The notes under the pieces were generated by a model. The model saw only the letters and a program-made list of their open reading frames with translations, did not search any database and was not told where the DNA came from. A DNA stretch of 64,000 nucleotides from Marinisporobacter sp. GTDB taxonomy: Bacteria; Bacillota; Clostridia; Peptostreptococcales; Thermotaleaceae. Below are positions 27,673 through 36,748 of the stretch, piece after piece. The position numbers and the translations under genes are program-made. Each line of letters opens with the position of its first letter. Position 1 is the first letter of the stretch. The DNA lies in NCBI GenBank assembly GCA_025210525.1, contig JAOARP010000024.1, positions 1 through 64,000 on the forward strand. The letters are read 5' to 3'.

Positions 27673-27709
27673 AAGTTTTATTACAAAAGAATATTTTGTA
27701 ATAAAACTT
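27673..27709. repeat. Perfect 16-bp inverted repeat
   Basis: AAGTTTTATTACAAAA (27673-27688) and its exact complement TTTTGTAATAAAACTT (27694-27709) flank a GAATA spacer. There is no U tract, so either an operator, a structured RNA or a remnant of a mobile element end. Confidence 0.7.
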
Positions 27710-27794
27710 GCGAAATGAGCATATGCGAGAGTATAATGCGAATTTTTTTATTTTTATGGATAAATATGTATGAATAAAAAAAATATATAAAATG

Positions 27795-27823
27795 TTGATA
27801 ATTTTTTAACAGGATAGTATACT
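27795..27823 (+). promoter_or_regulatory. Promoter of the hydrogenase operon
   Basis: TTGATA (27795-27800), 17-bp spacer, TATACT (27818-27823), about 80 bp before the first gene of the operon. Confidence 0.8.
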
Positions 27824-27903
27824 GAGGGTAGAATTGAAAAATAGAAATTATCGAGATAAATGTTTATGTAGTGATAATTCACATTAATGAAAGGAGTGGT
27901 AGC

Positions 27904-28149
27904 ATGGTAACGATTAGAGTCTGTATAGGAAGTGCCTGTCATTTAAAAGGAGCATATAATGTTATTCATGGATTACAAAGAATTGTTGAGGAAAGAAATT
28001 TAGGAGAGCAAGTAACCATTAAAGCAGAATTTTGTCTTGGAGAATGTACAAAGGCTGTTTCCGTGAAAGTAAATGATGATCCTATTCTTTCAGTGGATGA
28101 AAATAATGTAAAAGCATTTTTTGAGGAATTTGTTCTTGGGAGGTTATAA
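27904..28149 (+). CDS. NuoE-like [2Fe-2S] ferredoxin
   Basis: The 81-residue thioredoxin-like [2Fe-2S] protein has Cys7 and Cys12 (CIGSAC) and Cys44 and Cys48 (CLGEC), the ligand pattern of the complex I 24-kDa subunit. It probably carries electrons to or from the hydrogenase encoded two bases downstream. ATG 27904 is chosen over in-frame 27871 because AAAGGAGTG sits just before it and the extra N-terminal residues are unlike the family. Confidence 0.88.
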   Translation: MVTIRVCIGSACHLKGAYNVIHGLQRIVEERNLGEQVTIKAEFCLGECTKAVSVKVNDDPILSVDENNVKAFFEEFVLGRL

Positions 28150-28151
28150 AA

Positions 28152-29876
28152 ATGAGTATTTTGAACTTTTCACAGGCAAATTGTAAAAATTGCTATAAAT
28201 GCTTACGAGCTTGTCCTGTGAAGGCGATAAAAATTAGGAATGAACAAGCAGAAATTGTTGAAGATTTATGTATTGGTTGTGGACAATGCTTAATGGTTTG
28301 CCCTCAGAATGCTCGACAAATTAAGAGTGATTTAAAAGAGGTAAGAAAGGTAATAAAAAATGAAAGAAAAATGATTGCAAGTATTGCACCAACCTTTGCA
28401 GGAGCTTTTTCTATGGCAGATACAGGACAAATTGTAGCTGCTTTAAAAGCTATAGGCTTTTCTATTGTTGAAGAAACTGCTATTGGAGCAGAAATTGTTG
28501 CAAGATTATATAAAAATCATTTAGAATCAGGTAAATATAAAAATCTGATCACTACAAGTTGTCCTTCAGGTAATTATTTAGTCGAAAAATATTTTCCATC
28601 CTTGATAAAATATTTAGCACCTGTCGTATCCCCTATGATTGCCCATGGAAAAATATTAAAGCATGCATATGGTATGGATAGCTATGTTGTATTTATTGGT
28701 CCTTGCACAGGGAAAAAGATAGAATCTATTAATTTTCAACATAAAGATACGATTGATGCAGTACTTACCTTTGAAGAATTAAAAAAATGGTTAGAGGAAG
28801 AAAATATTATATTAAAGGACCTTGTTACTCAGCCTTTTGACCGAGAGAGCTCGAAAAAGGGTTGTGGATTTCCATTAGAAGGAGGAGTTCTAAAAAGCTT
28901 TTTGAATGAAGATAAAGAAAAGCATGAAGTTATTAAGGTAGATGGGATTGATCAATGTATAAAGGTCTTTGAGTCTATAGAAAGTGGAAATATAGAAAAT
29001 GCCTGTATAGAGGTTAATACCTGTAGAGGAAGCTGTGTAGCTGGCTCAGGCATGCCAAAGAGTGAAAAAGATTTTTATAAGAGAGAGAAGAAAATAAAGG
29101 AATATGTAAAAAATAAAAAAGATTCTTTGGAGGATAAAGGCTGTGAAAATTTACAGCATATTGATTTTTCAAAGAAATTTTTTGATAGAAATATAAAAAA
29201 GAAAAAAGCAAGTGAAGAAGAAATCACATGCATTTTAAGAAAAATCGGAAAATATGAACCAGAGGATGAATTAAATTGTGGTGGGTGTGGTTACAATACT
29301 TGCCGAGAAAAAGCTCAAGCTGTATATGAAGGAATGGCAGAGCTGAATATGTGTCTTCCCTTTATGAGAAGTAAAGCAGAACGGTTAACAAATGTGATCT
29401 TTGAAAATACGCCAAACATTATCATTTTAGTAGATGAAGACCTGCATGTAAAAGAGTTTAATCCAACAGCAGAAAGAATTTTTAATATAATGGCAGAAGA
29501 GATAAAAGATAAACCAATTTCCGTGATTATGGATGAAAAAATGTTCAAAAAAGTAAAGGAAACGAAAGAAGATTTTATTGGACAAAAGGTTGCATATCCT
29601 CAATATGGTGTGGTATTATTACAAAGTATTTTATACCTAGAGAAACAAGATGTACTATTAGCGATTATGACAAATACTACAATGGAAGAAAAACATAAAA
29701 AAGAATTAGTGAGAGTAAAGGAAAAAACCATCGATGCAGCTCAAAAGGTTATCGAAAAACAAATGCGTGTAGCCCAAGAAATAGCAAGTCTTCTTGGGGA
29801 GACAACAGCAGAGACAAAGATGATTTTGACAAGATTAAAGCAAATCACTTTAGATGAAAATGGTGATGCCAAATGA
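28152..29876 (+). CDS. PAS-containing sensory-type [FeFe]-hydrogenase
   Basis: The 574-residue protein has, in order: two [4Fe-4S] sites (Cys11/14/17/21 and Cys40/43/46/50); an H-cluster domain (about 75-300) with Cys137 in TTSCPSG, a second Cys in IGPCTGKKIE (about 184) and CRGSC (about 290-294); a further four-Cys FeS domain (CGGCGYNTC, about 376-401); and a PAS domain (about 415-500) with a helical tail. All four H-cluster Cys are present, but the position of the proton-transfer Cys of catalytic enzymes is Ser136. This layout matches group C sensory hydrogenases, thought to sense H2 and signal to a partner phosphatase, here the next gene with a four-base overlap. Confidence 0.87.
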   Translation: MSILNFSQANCKNCYKCLRACPVKAIKIRNEQAEIVEDLCIGCGQCLMVCPQNARQIKSDLKEVRKVIKNERKMIASIAPTFAGAFSMADTGQIVAALKAIGFSIVEETAIGAEIVARLYKNHLESGKYKNLITTSCPSGNYLVEKYFPSLIKYLAPVVSPMIAHGKILKHAYGMDSYVVFIGPCTGKKIESINFQHKDTIDAVLTFEELKKWLEEENIILKDLVTQPFDRESSKKGCGFPLEGGVLKSFLNEDKEKHEVIKVDGIDQCIKVFESIESGNIENACIEVNTCRGSCVAGSGMPKSEKDFYKREKKIKEYVKNKKDSLEDKGCENLQHIDFSKKFFDRNIKKKKASEEEITCILRKIGKYEPEDELNCGGCGYNTCREKAQAVYEGMAELNMCLPFMRSKAERLTNVIFENTPNIIILVDEDLHVKEFNPTAERIFNIMAEEIKDKPISVIMDEKMFKKVKETKEDFIGQKVAYPQYGVVLLQSILYLEKQDVLLAIMTNTTMEEKHKKELVRVKEKTIDAAQKVIEKQMRVAQEIASLLGETTAETKMILTRLKQITLDENGDAK

Positions 29877-31042
29877 CCTATTTTATAGATGTAGCCTTTG
29901 ATAGCTTAAATAAATATGGAGAAGAGCTGTGTGGAGATAAAGTAGAAATCATAAGGACAGAGGATGGATTAATTATTGTACTAGCAGATGGATTAGGAAG
30001 TGGTGTAAAAGCAAACATATTAGCAACTTTGACATCAAAAATAGCTGCAACCATGTTAATGGAAGGAGCAACTCTTGATGAAACAGTAGATACCATTATG
30101 AATACTTTGCCTGTATGTAGTGTTAGAAAAATAGCCTATTCAACTTTTACAATCATAAAGATCAATAATAATGGAGAGGTATATGCTATTGAGTATGATA
30201 ATCCCCCACTATTTTTAATAAGAGAAGATCAATATATTCACATAGAAAAGAGAAGTATTCCAATGAATGAAAGAGTGATTAAAGAAAGTAATTTTACATT
30301 AAAGCCAGGAGATACCCTAACAGCAGTAAGTGATGGGGTAATCCATGCAGGAGTAGGCGCTATACTTAACTTAGGTTGGCAGTGGGATAATGTAAAAGAT
30401 CATTTGAGTAGAGTTTCAGGGAAAGAAAAATGTGCAAAAAATGTAACTAAAAACCTGATAGAAGTATGTCAAAATCTATATGCCAATAAACCTGGAGACG
30501 ATACAACTGTTGTAACAGTGAAATTTAGACAAGGTGAAGAAATAGATATGTTCACAGGTCCACCTAAAGACAAGGACAAAGATGCTTACGTGATTGAAAA
30601 GTTCATGGAGGGGGATGGCAAAAAAGTTGTTTGTGGAGGAACTGCTGCAAATATCGTATCAAGAGAATTAAAAGAAGAACTAGTCGTCAATATGGACTTT
30701 TATGCTCCAGATATTCCACCTACAGCAGATATAAAAGGAATAGATCTTGTTACAGAAGGCGTTTTGACTCTTTGTAAGGTTGTAGAAAAAATGAAAAAAT
30801 ATATTAATACCTCTGAAACAAACGCAGCGTACAAACCAAAGGATCAAGATGGTGCATCTAGACTGACCAAAATGCTTATTGAAGATTGTACCCATTTAAA
30901 TCTATGGGTTGGAAAAGCAGTAAATCCTGCTCACCAAAATACAGATTTTCCAATGGACTTGACTATAAAGTTAAAAGTAGTAGATGAGTTGATTGAGCTA
31001 ATGGAAAAGTTAGGAAAACAAGTAAAGTTAACATATGTATAG
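29873..31042 (+). CDS. PP2C/SpoIIE-family serine phosphatase
   Basis: The 389-residue protein has a PP2C-type domain over about residues 1-225, with metal motifs ADGLGSG, SDGVIHAG and GDDTTVVTV. A second alpha/beta region of about 160 residues follows, with GGTAANIVSRELKEEL. The gene overlaps the sensory hydrogenase by ATGA. By context it is the output of the H2 or redox sensor and may dephosphorylate an anti-sigma-antagonist-like target, but no such target is in the window. Confidence 0.85.
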   Translation: MTYFIDVAFDSLNKYGEELCGDKVEIIRTEDGLIIVLADGLGSGVKANILATLTSKIAATMLMEGATLDETVDTIMNTLPVCSVRKIAYSTFTIIKINNNGEVYAIEYDNPPLFLIREDQYIHIEKRSIPMNERVIKESNFTLKPGDTLTAVSDGVIHAGVGAILNLGWQWDNVKDHLSRVSGKEKCAKNVTKNLIEVCQNLYANKPGDDTTVVTVKFRQGEEIDMFTGPPKDKDKDAYVIEKFMEGDGKKVVCGGTAANIVSRELKEELVVNMDFYAPDIPPTADIKGIDLVTEGVLTLCKVVEKMKKYINTSETNAAYKPKDQDGASRLTKMLIEDCTHLNLWVGKAVNPAHQNTDFPMDLTIKLKVVDELIELMEKLGKQVKLTYV

Positions 31043-31056
31043 TGAGGAGTGTGGGA

Positions 31057-32523
31057 ATGAGAAAATTTGAGAGTAATGTACAGCTTATAAAATATGAAGT
31101 GTTAAGAGAAGTGTCTAGATTTGCCATGGAAGGAACCCTTGAAGAAAATTATGAAAGAATACCAGAGATCATTGTGAAAGGTCCAAAGCCTAGAACAAGA
31201 TGTTGTATCTATAAAGAAAGAGCTATTATGGTAGATCGTGTAAAGCTCGCAATGGGAGGCGATAAGAGCAATCCTAATATTATAGAAATTTTAGAGATTG
31301 CGTGCGATGAGTGTCCTATTAATCGTTTTACAATTACAGAAGCTTGTAGAGGATGTTTAGCTCATAGATGTTCAGAAGCTTGCCCTGTAGGTGCAATTTT
31401 TCATGTGGGACAAAGGGCTTATATTAATCAAGAAAAATGTATTGAATGTGGAAGATGTAGAGATGCCTGTCAATACAATGCAGTTTCTGATGTATTAAGA
31501 CCTTGTAGAGGGGCTTGTCCTACAAAGGCTTTAACTATTGATACAGATAATAGAAAAGCTGTTATCGATGATGAAAAATGTATACAATGTGGTGTATGTA
31601 TTGTTCAGTGCCCCTTTGGAGCTATTATGGATAAATCCTACGTAGTGGATGTTATTGACCTATTAAAAACGAGAGAAGAAAAGAATCATCATGTATATGC
31701 TGTGATTGCCCCTGCTATTGCTAGCCAATTTACAGAAGCAAAAATAGGGCAGGTTGTAAATGCAATCAAAAAACTAGGATTTCATGATGTAGTAGAGGCA
31801 GCTCTTGGTGCAGATATGGTAACACTTCATGAAACTCATGAATTTGTAGAAACAATAGAGGATAAAAAAGTAATGACTAGCTCATGCTGTCCAGCTTTTG
31901 TAGGATATATAAAGAAATGTTATCCTGAATTTTTAGATAGGGTTTCAACTTCTGTTTCACCTATGATTGCCATATCTAAATTAATTAAAGAGATAGATCC
32001 TCTTGCAAAGGTCGTATTTATGGGACCTTGTACAGCGAAAAAAGCAGAAATCCAAGAGCCAGATCTTAAGGGGATTACAGATTATGTCCTTACCTTTGAA
32101 GAGTTATGTGCTATGATTGATGCAGCTGATATTAACATGGAAAACTGTGAGGAAGATCCTTTAAATAATGCATCTTTCTTTGGTAGGATATTTGCGAGAA
32201 CTGGAGGCCTTACAGAAGCTATTAAACATGTTATTGAAGAAGAGAAGATCGAAGCAGAATTTAAACCAATTTCTTGTGATGGTATTGCAGAATGTGATAA
32301 AGCGCTAAAAATAGCAAAAGTAGGAAGACTTCAAGGTAATTTTATCGAAGGAATGGCATGTAAGGGAGGATGTATTGGAGGAGCAGCATCCTTACATCGT
32401 GGGCCAAAGGATAAAAGACAAGTAGATAACTATGGTAAATTGGCTATTGAAAAAGGTATAAAGGATTCTCTAAGAGTATTTGATATTGAGAAAATTGATT
32501 TACATCGAGAGCATACAAAATAA
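31057..32523 (+). CDS. [FeFe]-hydrogenase, group B-like
   Basis: The 488-residue enzyme has a Cys-rich N-terminal half with several ferredoxin-type sites (CRGCLAHRCSEACPVGAI, CIECGRCRDAC, CIQCGVCIVQC) and an H-cluster domain. That domain has SSCCP (Cys277-Cys278, including the proton-transfer Cys), GPCTAKK (about 323) and ACKGGC (about 433-437). The Gly before Pro-Cys in the second motif replaces the Met of group A enzymes. It is likely a catalytic ferredoxin-linked H2 enzyme under control of the preceding genes. ATG 31057 follows GAGGAG; GTG 31042 lacks a site. Confidence 0.88.
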   Translation: MRKFESNVQLIKYEVLREVSRFAMEGTLEENYERIPEIIVKGPKPRTRCCIYKERAIMVDRVKLAMGGDKSNPNIIEILEIACDECPINRFTITEACRGCLAHRCSEACPVGAIFHVGQRAYINQEKCIECGRCRDACQYNAVSDVLRPCRGACPTKALTIDTDNRKAVIDDEKCIQCGVCIVQCPFGAIMDKSYVVDVIDLLKTREEKNHHVYAVIAPAIASQFTEAKIGQVVNAIKKLGFHDVVEAALGADMVTLHETHEFVETIEDKKVMTSSCCPAFVGYIKKCYPEFLDRVSTSVSPMIAISKLIKEIDPLAKVVFMGPCTAKKAEIQEPDLKGITDYVLTFEELCAMIDAADINMENCEEDPLNNASFFGRIFARTGGLTEAIKHVIEEEKIEAEFKPISCDGIAECDKALKIAKVGRLQGNFIEGMACKGGCIGGAASLHRGPKDKRQVDNYGKLAIEKGIKDSLRVFDIEKIDLHREHTK

Positions 32524-32538
32524 AATATATTATTGCAA

Positions 32539-32568
32539 AACACCTATTTTATATGGGTGTTTTTTTTG
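32539..32568 (+). terminator. Terminator of the hydrogenase operon
   Basis: AACACCTA (32539-32546) pairs with TGGGTGTT (32554-32561), with one G-U pair, then T8. Confidence 0.95.
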
Positions 32569-32569
32569 T

Positions 32570-32600
32570 GGAATAGAATTGAGGGTTATAACAAATACTA
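32570..32600 (+). promoter_or_regulatory. Possible sigma-G-type promoter of the ger operon
   Basis: GGAATA (32570-32575) and AATACTA (32594-32600), 18 bp apart, resemble the forespore sigma-F/G pattern (TGAATA, CATACTA). Germinant receptor operons are usually sigma-G dependent. The -10 misses the leading C, so confidence is low. Confidence 0.35.
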
Positions 32601-32638
32601 GTAAATATCTCAGAATATAGAATGATTGAGGTGTTCTT

Positions 32639-34192
32639 ATGTTTAGAATATTGAAAGATAGAATTTTAGGAAAAGATAGTAAAAGGCAGCCAAATCAAAC
32701 AAAGGATATAAAATTAACAAAATCCATCGAAAAGAATATAGATGCATTTAAGAAAGTTTTTAAAGATAATGAAACAATGATTTTTAGAAAAATAGAAAGT
32801 AATCAGTGGAATCATTTAAAGTGTTGTCTTATTTTTATTGATGGAATGGTGGATAAAACAGATATTCATGAAAATATTATATTACCCATCATGAATAGTA
32901 CACCACCTCAAAAAATATTAGAGCAAAATAGTTTAGAGGTATTAGAAAAAAAGATTATTAATGCTTCAGATGTAAAAAAGAAGAAAGATGCCAATGAAAT
33001 GATGATGAATATTTTATATGGAAATACACTCATTTTAGTGGATGGATATAGTGAAGCTTTAGTTATTGACACAAAGGGATGGGAAAGAAGATCTATCACA
33101 GAACCTATATCAGAACAGGTAGTTAGAGGACCAAGAGAAGGTTTTACAGAATCTATTATACCCAATTTAGCATTAATAAGAAAAAGAATATTGAGTCCTG
33201 ATTTAAAATTTACATTTAAGGAAATCGGGGTTAGAACAAAAACAAAGGTTTGCGTATGTTTTATAGAAGGATTAGCAAATGAAAAAATTGTTCAGGAAGT
33301 ACATAAAAGATTAGATGATATTCAAATTGATGCAATCCTTGAATCAGGGTATATAGAAGAATTAATAGAAGATGCGCCTCTTTCTCCTTTTGCTACTATT
33401 GGAAATACAGAAAGACCTGATGTTGTTGCTGGGAACTTACTTGAAGGAAGGATTGGAATTATTGTAGATGGTACTCCTTTTGTATTAACTTTACCTTATT
33501 TATTTATTGAATATTTTCAAGCAAATGAAGATTATTATAATACTTTTATATATTCTTCTATTAATAGGGTGCTAAAAGTCCTTGCATTTTTTCTATCTAC
33601 AAGTGTACCAGCTATTTACGTGGCTTTGGCAACTTTTCATCAAGAAATGATTCCAACCCCTCTTATTTTAAGTATATCAGCAGCAAGAGAAGGGGTCCCT
33701 TTTCCTACAATTGTTGAAGCACTTATGATGTTACTTGCCTTCGAATTATTAAGAGAAGGAGGCGTAAGACTTCCAGCGCCTATAGGTTCCACTATAGGAT
33801 TTGTTGGGGCCATTATACTAGGACAAGCAGCAGTAGATGCAAGATTTGTTAGTGCTCCTATAGTTATTGTTGCAGCTCTTACAGGGATTACTAATTTTTT
33901 GATTCCTAAAATGATAGGACCATTAATTATTGTACGAATAATATTCTTATTGCTTTCAGCATTTTTGGGGTTATACGGATACATATTTGGGGTGATTGGC
34001 TTATTCATTCATCTTATGTCAATAAGATCCTTTGGCGTACCCTATATGACACCTATTGGGTCTATTAAAATGCAGGATATTAAGGATACGTTTATTAGAG
34101 CTCCTTGGTGGTACATGTATTATCGACCAAAGCTAATAGGGGATAAGAATCCTATTCGAAAAAAAGATTCAGAGATTCCAGAAAAGAGGTAG
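32639..34192 (+). CDS. Germinant receptor A subunit, GerA/GerKA family
   Basis: The 517-residue protein has a large soluble N-terminal part (about 1-280) and a C-terminal membrane part with several helices (about 285-470). It contains family motifs such as SPFATIGNTERPDVVAGNLLEGR and FHQEMIPTPLILSISAAREGVPFP. The A subunit sits in the spore inner membrane and takes part in germinant sensing and ion release. First gene of a six-gene operon; GerC-type lipoprotein follows after four bases. Confidence 0.95.
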   Translation: MFRILKDRILGKDSKRQPNQTKDIKLTKSIEKNIDAFKKVFKDNETMIFRKIESNQWNHLKCCLIFIDGMVDKTDIHENIILPIMNSTPPQKILEQNSLEVLEKKIINASDVKKKKDANEMMMNILYGNTLILVDGYSEALVIDTKGWERRSITEPISEQVVRGPREGFTESIIPNLALIRKRILSPDLKFTFKEIGVRTKTKVCVCFIEGLANEKIVQEVHKRLDDIQIDAILESGYIEELIEDAPLSPFATIGNTERPDVVAGNLLEGRIGIIVDGTPFVLTLPYLFIEYFQANEDYYNTFIYSSINRVLKVLAFFLSTSVPAIYVALATFHQEMIPTPLILSISAAREGVPFPTIVEALMMLLAFELLREGGVRLPAPIGSTIGFVGAIILGQAAVDARFVSAPIVIVAALTGITNFLIPKMIGPLIIVRIIFLLLSAFLGLYGYIFGVIGLFIHLMSIRSFGVPYMTPIGSIKMQDIKDTFIRAPWWYMYYRPKLIGDKNPIRKKDSEIPEKR

Positions 34193-34196
34193 AGGG

Positions 34197-35354
34197 ATGA
34201 AAAAAATAATTTTTATTTTCATAATACTCTTTAATATGATCTTGAATACAGGATGCTGGAATTATAAAGAAATCAATGATCTTTCAATTGCTGTAGGTGC
34301 AGGCGTTGATTATGACAAAGAAAAGGAGCAGGTTATATTAACAACAGAAGCGGTATATCCTATGGTAGTAGATGGACAAACAAAAATAAAGCCTGAAATT
34401 ATTAAAACAAAAGGGAAAAATATTTTTGAAGCAATCAGAAATATGATTCCTTTAACGGGTAAAAAAGTATTTTGGGCCCATGCAAAAGTGATCATTATTA
34501 GTGAGGAAGTAGCTAATAATGAAGACATCCTTATAAGCTTAGTTGATTTTGCAAAAAGAGATGCTGAATATAGGGATGATATATGGATTATGATATCAAA
34601 AGAAAAAACAGCTGGGGAAATTTTGATAACAGATGTACTGATTCAAAGTGTTGTTTCTTTTCAATTAGAGGATATTTTTAAAAATGAGAGAGGAATAGAA
34701 AAATATGATGCTGTTCCACTTTGGAAATTTGTAGATGATTTAGCTATAGAAGGTATTGAACCAACTCTTCCAGCTGTAGAAATTAAACATTATAAAGATA
34801 AAAAAATTGCACAAGTCAATGGAATGGCTGTTTTTAAAGGGACAAAGTTAGTGGGTTATCTTGATGGAAAAGAAACAAAAAGTTTTTTGTTTATAATGGA
34901 TAAGATTAAGGGAGGCGTTATTGTTGTAGAAAAAGGTATAGCAAAAAAAATTACAAGAGTAGCTCTTGAGATATTTGGGAATGAAACAAAGGTAAAATCT
35001 TCCTATGAAAAGGGAGAATTAACTATGAAAATCAACACAAAAACAACAGTAAACATCAATGAAATAGAAAGTCAGATAGATTTTATTAATGAAAAAGGTA
35101 GAAGTATGGTCAAGAAAGAGGCTGAAAAATTGATTGAGAATCAAATAAAGGGGGTTATAAGGAAAGTACAAAAGGAATATAATAGTGATATTTTTGGATT
35201 TGGCGCTGTTGTAGAAAGAGAACATCCAAAGGTTTGGAAAGCAGTAAAACATGATTGGGATAAAATATTTAGAGATATAAAAATAGAAGTAAATTCAGAA
35301 GTAAATATTAGAGGAAGTGCATTACGATCTAAACCAATTAAGGTGGGAGATTAA
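34197..35354 (+). CDS. Germinant receptor C subunit (first copy)
   Basis: The 385-residue Ger(x)C lipoprotein has a signal peptide with lipobox LNTGC (Cys20) and then WNYKEINDLSIAVGAG, the family N-terminus. It ends with VNIRGSALRSKPIK, nearly identical to the second copy. The C subunit is lipid-anchored and forms the receptor with A and B. It lies between the A subunit and a small D-like membrane protein. Confidence 0.94.
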   Translation: MKKIIFIFIILFNMILNTGCWNYKEINDLSIAVGAGVDYDKEKEQVILTTEAVYPMVVDGQTKIKPEIIKTKGKNIFEAIRNMIPLTGKKVFWAHAKVIIISEEVANNEDILISLVDFAKRDAEYRDDIWIMISKEKTAGEILITDVLIQSVVSFQLEDIFKNERGIEKYDAVPLWKFVDDLAIEGIEPTLPAVEIKHYKDKKIAQVNGMAVFKGTKLVGYLDGKETKSFLFIMDKIKGGVIVVEKGIAKKITRVALEIFGNETKVKSSYEKGELTMKINTKTTVNINEIESQIDFINEKGRSMVKKEAEKLIENQIKGVIRKVQKEYNSDIFGFGAVVEREHPKVWKAVKHDWDKIFRDIKIEVNSEVNIRGSALRSKPIKVGD

Positions 35355-35355
35355 T

Positions 35356-35565
35356 ATGATTATTTTAATTATATTGGCTTATATAGTTATTGGTGTGATT
35401 GAGATTACTCCATTAGTAAAGAAAAATCAAAAAAAAGAATTAATACTGTATAGTATTACTTTTGGAGTCGCATTTATCATTAGTTTACTCCTTGGCTTAG
35501 GAGTGAAAATTCCAAGCCCCGCAAAGCCTATAGAAAAGGTTGTAAAGATGGTGATTGGTAGATAG
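35356..35565 (+). CDS. Small two-helix membrane protein, germination D-like
   Basis: The 69-residue protein has two predicted membrane helices (about residues 2-15 and 27-45) and a short basic end. ATG 35356 follows AGGTGGGAGA, one base after the upstream stop. Small proteins of about 70-80 residues with two helices (D subunits) are encoded in some germinant receptor operons and modulate the receptor. Assignment rests on size, topology and position. Confidence 0.6.
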   Translation: MIILIILAYIVIGVIEITPLVKKNQKKELILYSITFGVAFIISLLLGLGVKIPSPAKPIEKVVKMVIGR

Positions 35566-35573
35566 GAGATCTT

Positions 35574-36731
35574 ATGAGAAAAAATATAATGTTTCTTTTG
35601 ATTATGTTTATAAGTATAGGAATGCTTTCTGGATGCTGGAACTATAGAGATATTGATAATACGAGGCTTGTGGCAGGTATGGCACTAGATTATGATGAAA
35701 AGAAAAATGAGTATATTACAACGATTGAGATTATTAATCCAGCATCAGAAAAAGAAGCTAAAATGAGTGGAGAATTATATGAAAGCAGAGGGAAATTGCC
35801 CTTTGATGGAGTACGAGATATTATTATGAAAACAGGGAGAAAATTATATTGGGCTCATGCAAAAACTATTATTATTAGTCAAACAATTGCTGAGAAAAAA
35901 ATTATATCCCTCCTTGATTATATCTATAGAGATGCTGAATTTAGAGAGGATATGAGACTGATTGTTTCAAAGGAAAAAACAGCTAGTGAAATATTAGAAA
36001 AATATGGGGAAGAAAGTATTTATCCTATTAGAGGATTTTATTTAGATGATGTAGTAGAGTCTGAAGAAAGTATAGGAAAATATCATAGTGGACAAGCCTG
36101 GAAATTTATAAAAGACCTATATGCTGAAGGGATCTCTCCCACATTACCTGCTATAAAAAGTATTTCAACTGCAGGACGAATACATCCTTATATAGGAGGG
36201 CTTGCAGTGTTTAAGGGAGAAAAAATGGTTGGTTGGTTAGATGAATTTGAAACTCAAGGATTTTTATGGGTTATTGATGAGATTAAAGGGGGATTGGTAA
36301 TTGTAACATCTACAATGAAAGAAAAATCAGATTTAGTTACATTAGAAATACTCAAAAATAAAACAAAAATAAAACCTATATATAAAGAAGATCAAATTAT
36401 CATGAAAATCGATGCTGAAACAGATGTGATGATAGGAGAAATAGGAGGAACACAAGATTTTATTGATAAAGAAGGAAGAGCTATATTAAAAAAAGATGCT
36501 GAGCAGCAAATAAAAGAACAGATAGAAAAAGTCGTAAAGAGAGTACAAAAAGACTATGGGAGTGATATTTTTAAATTTAGTACAAGTATCAAAAAAGAAA
36601 TGCCTCAGGTATGGAGAAAAATAAAACCAAATTGGGATCAGGTTTTTAAAGATCTAAAGATCAATGTAAACGTAGTTGTAAATATTAGAGGAAGTGCATT
36701 AAAATCTAAACCTATCAAAGTAGCTAAATAA
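35574..36731 (+). CDS. Germinant receptor C subunit (second copy)
   Basis: The 385-residue Ger(x)C lipoprotein has lipobox MLSGC, then WNYRDIDNTRLVAGMALDYDEKKNE. It is the same length as the first copy, and the two are clearly paralogous through the C-terminal domain (KEQIEKVVKRVQKDYGSDIFKF; VNIRGSALKSKPIKVAK). A second C subunit could form an alternative receptor with one of the two B subunits. Confidence 0.94.
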   Translation: MRKNIMFLLIMFISIGMLSGCWNYRDIDNTRLVAGMALDYDEKKNEYITTIEIINPASEKEAKMSGELYESRGKLPFDGVRDIIMKTGRKLYWAHAKTIIISQTIAEKKIISLLDYIYRDAEFREDMRLIVSKEKTASEILEKYGEESIYPIRGFYLDDVVESEESIGKYHSGQAWKFIKDLYAEGISPTLPAIKSISTAGRIHPYIGGLAVFKGEKMVGWLDEFETQGFLWVIDEIKGGLVIVTSTMKEKSDLVTLEILKNKTKIKPIYKEDQIIMKIDAETDVMIGEIGGTQDFIDKEGRAILKKDAEQQIKEQIEKVVKRVQKDYGSDIFKFSTSIKKEMPQVWRKIKPNWDQVFKDLKINVNVVVNIRGSALKSKPIKVAK

Positions 36732-36748
36732 CCAGGGAGGAATAAATG

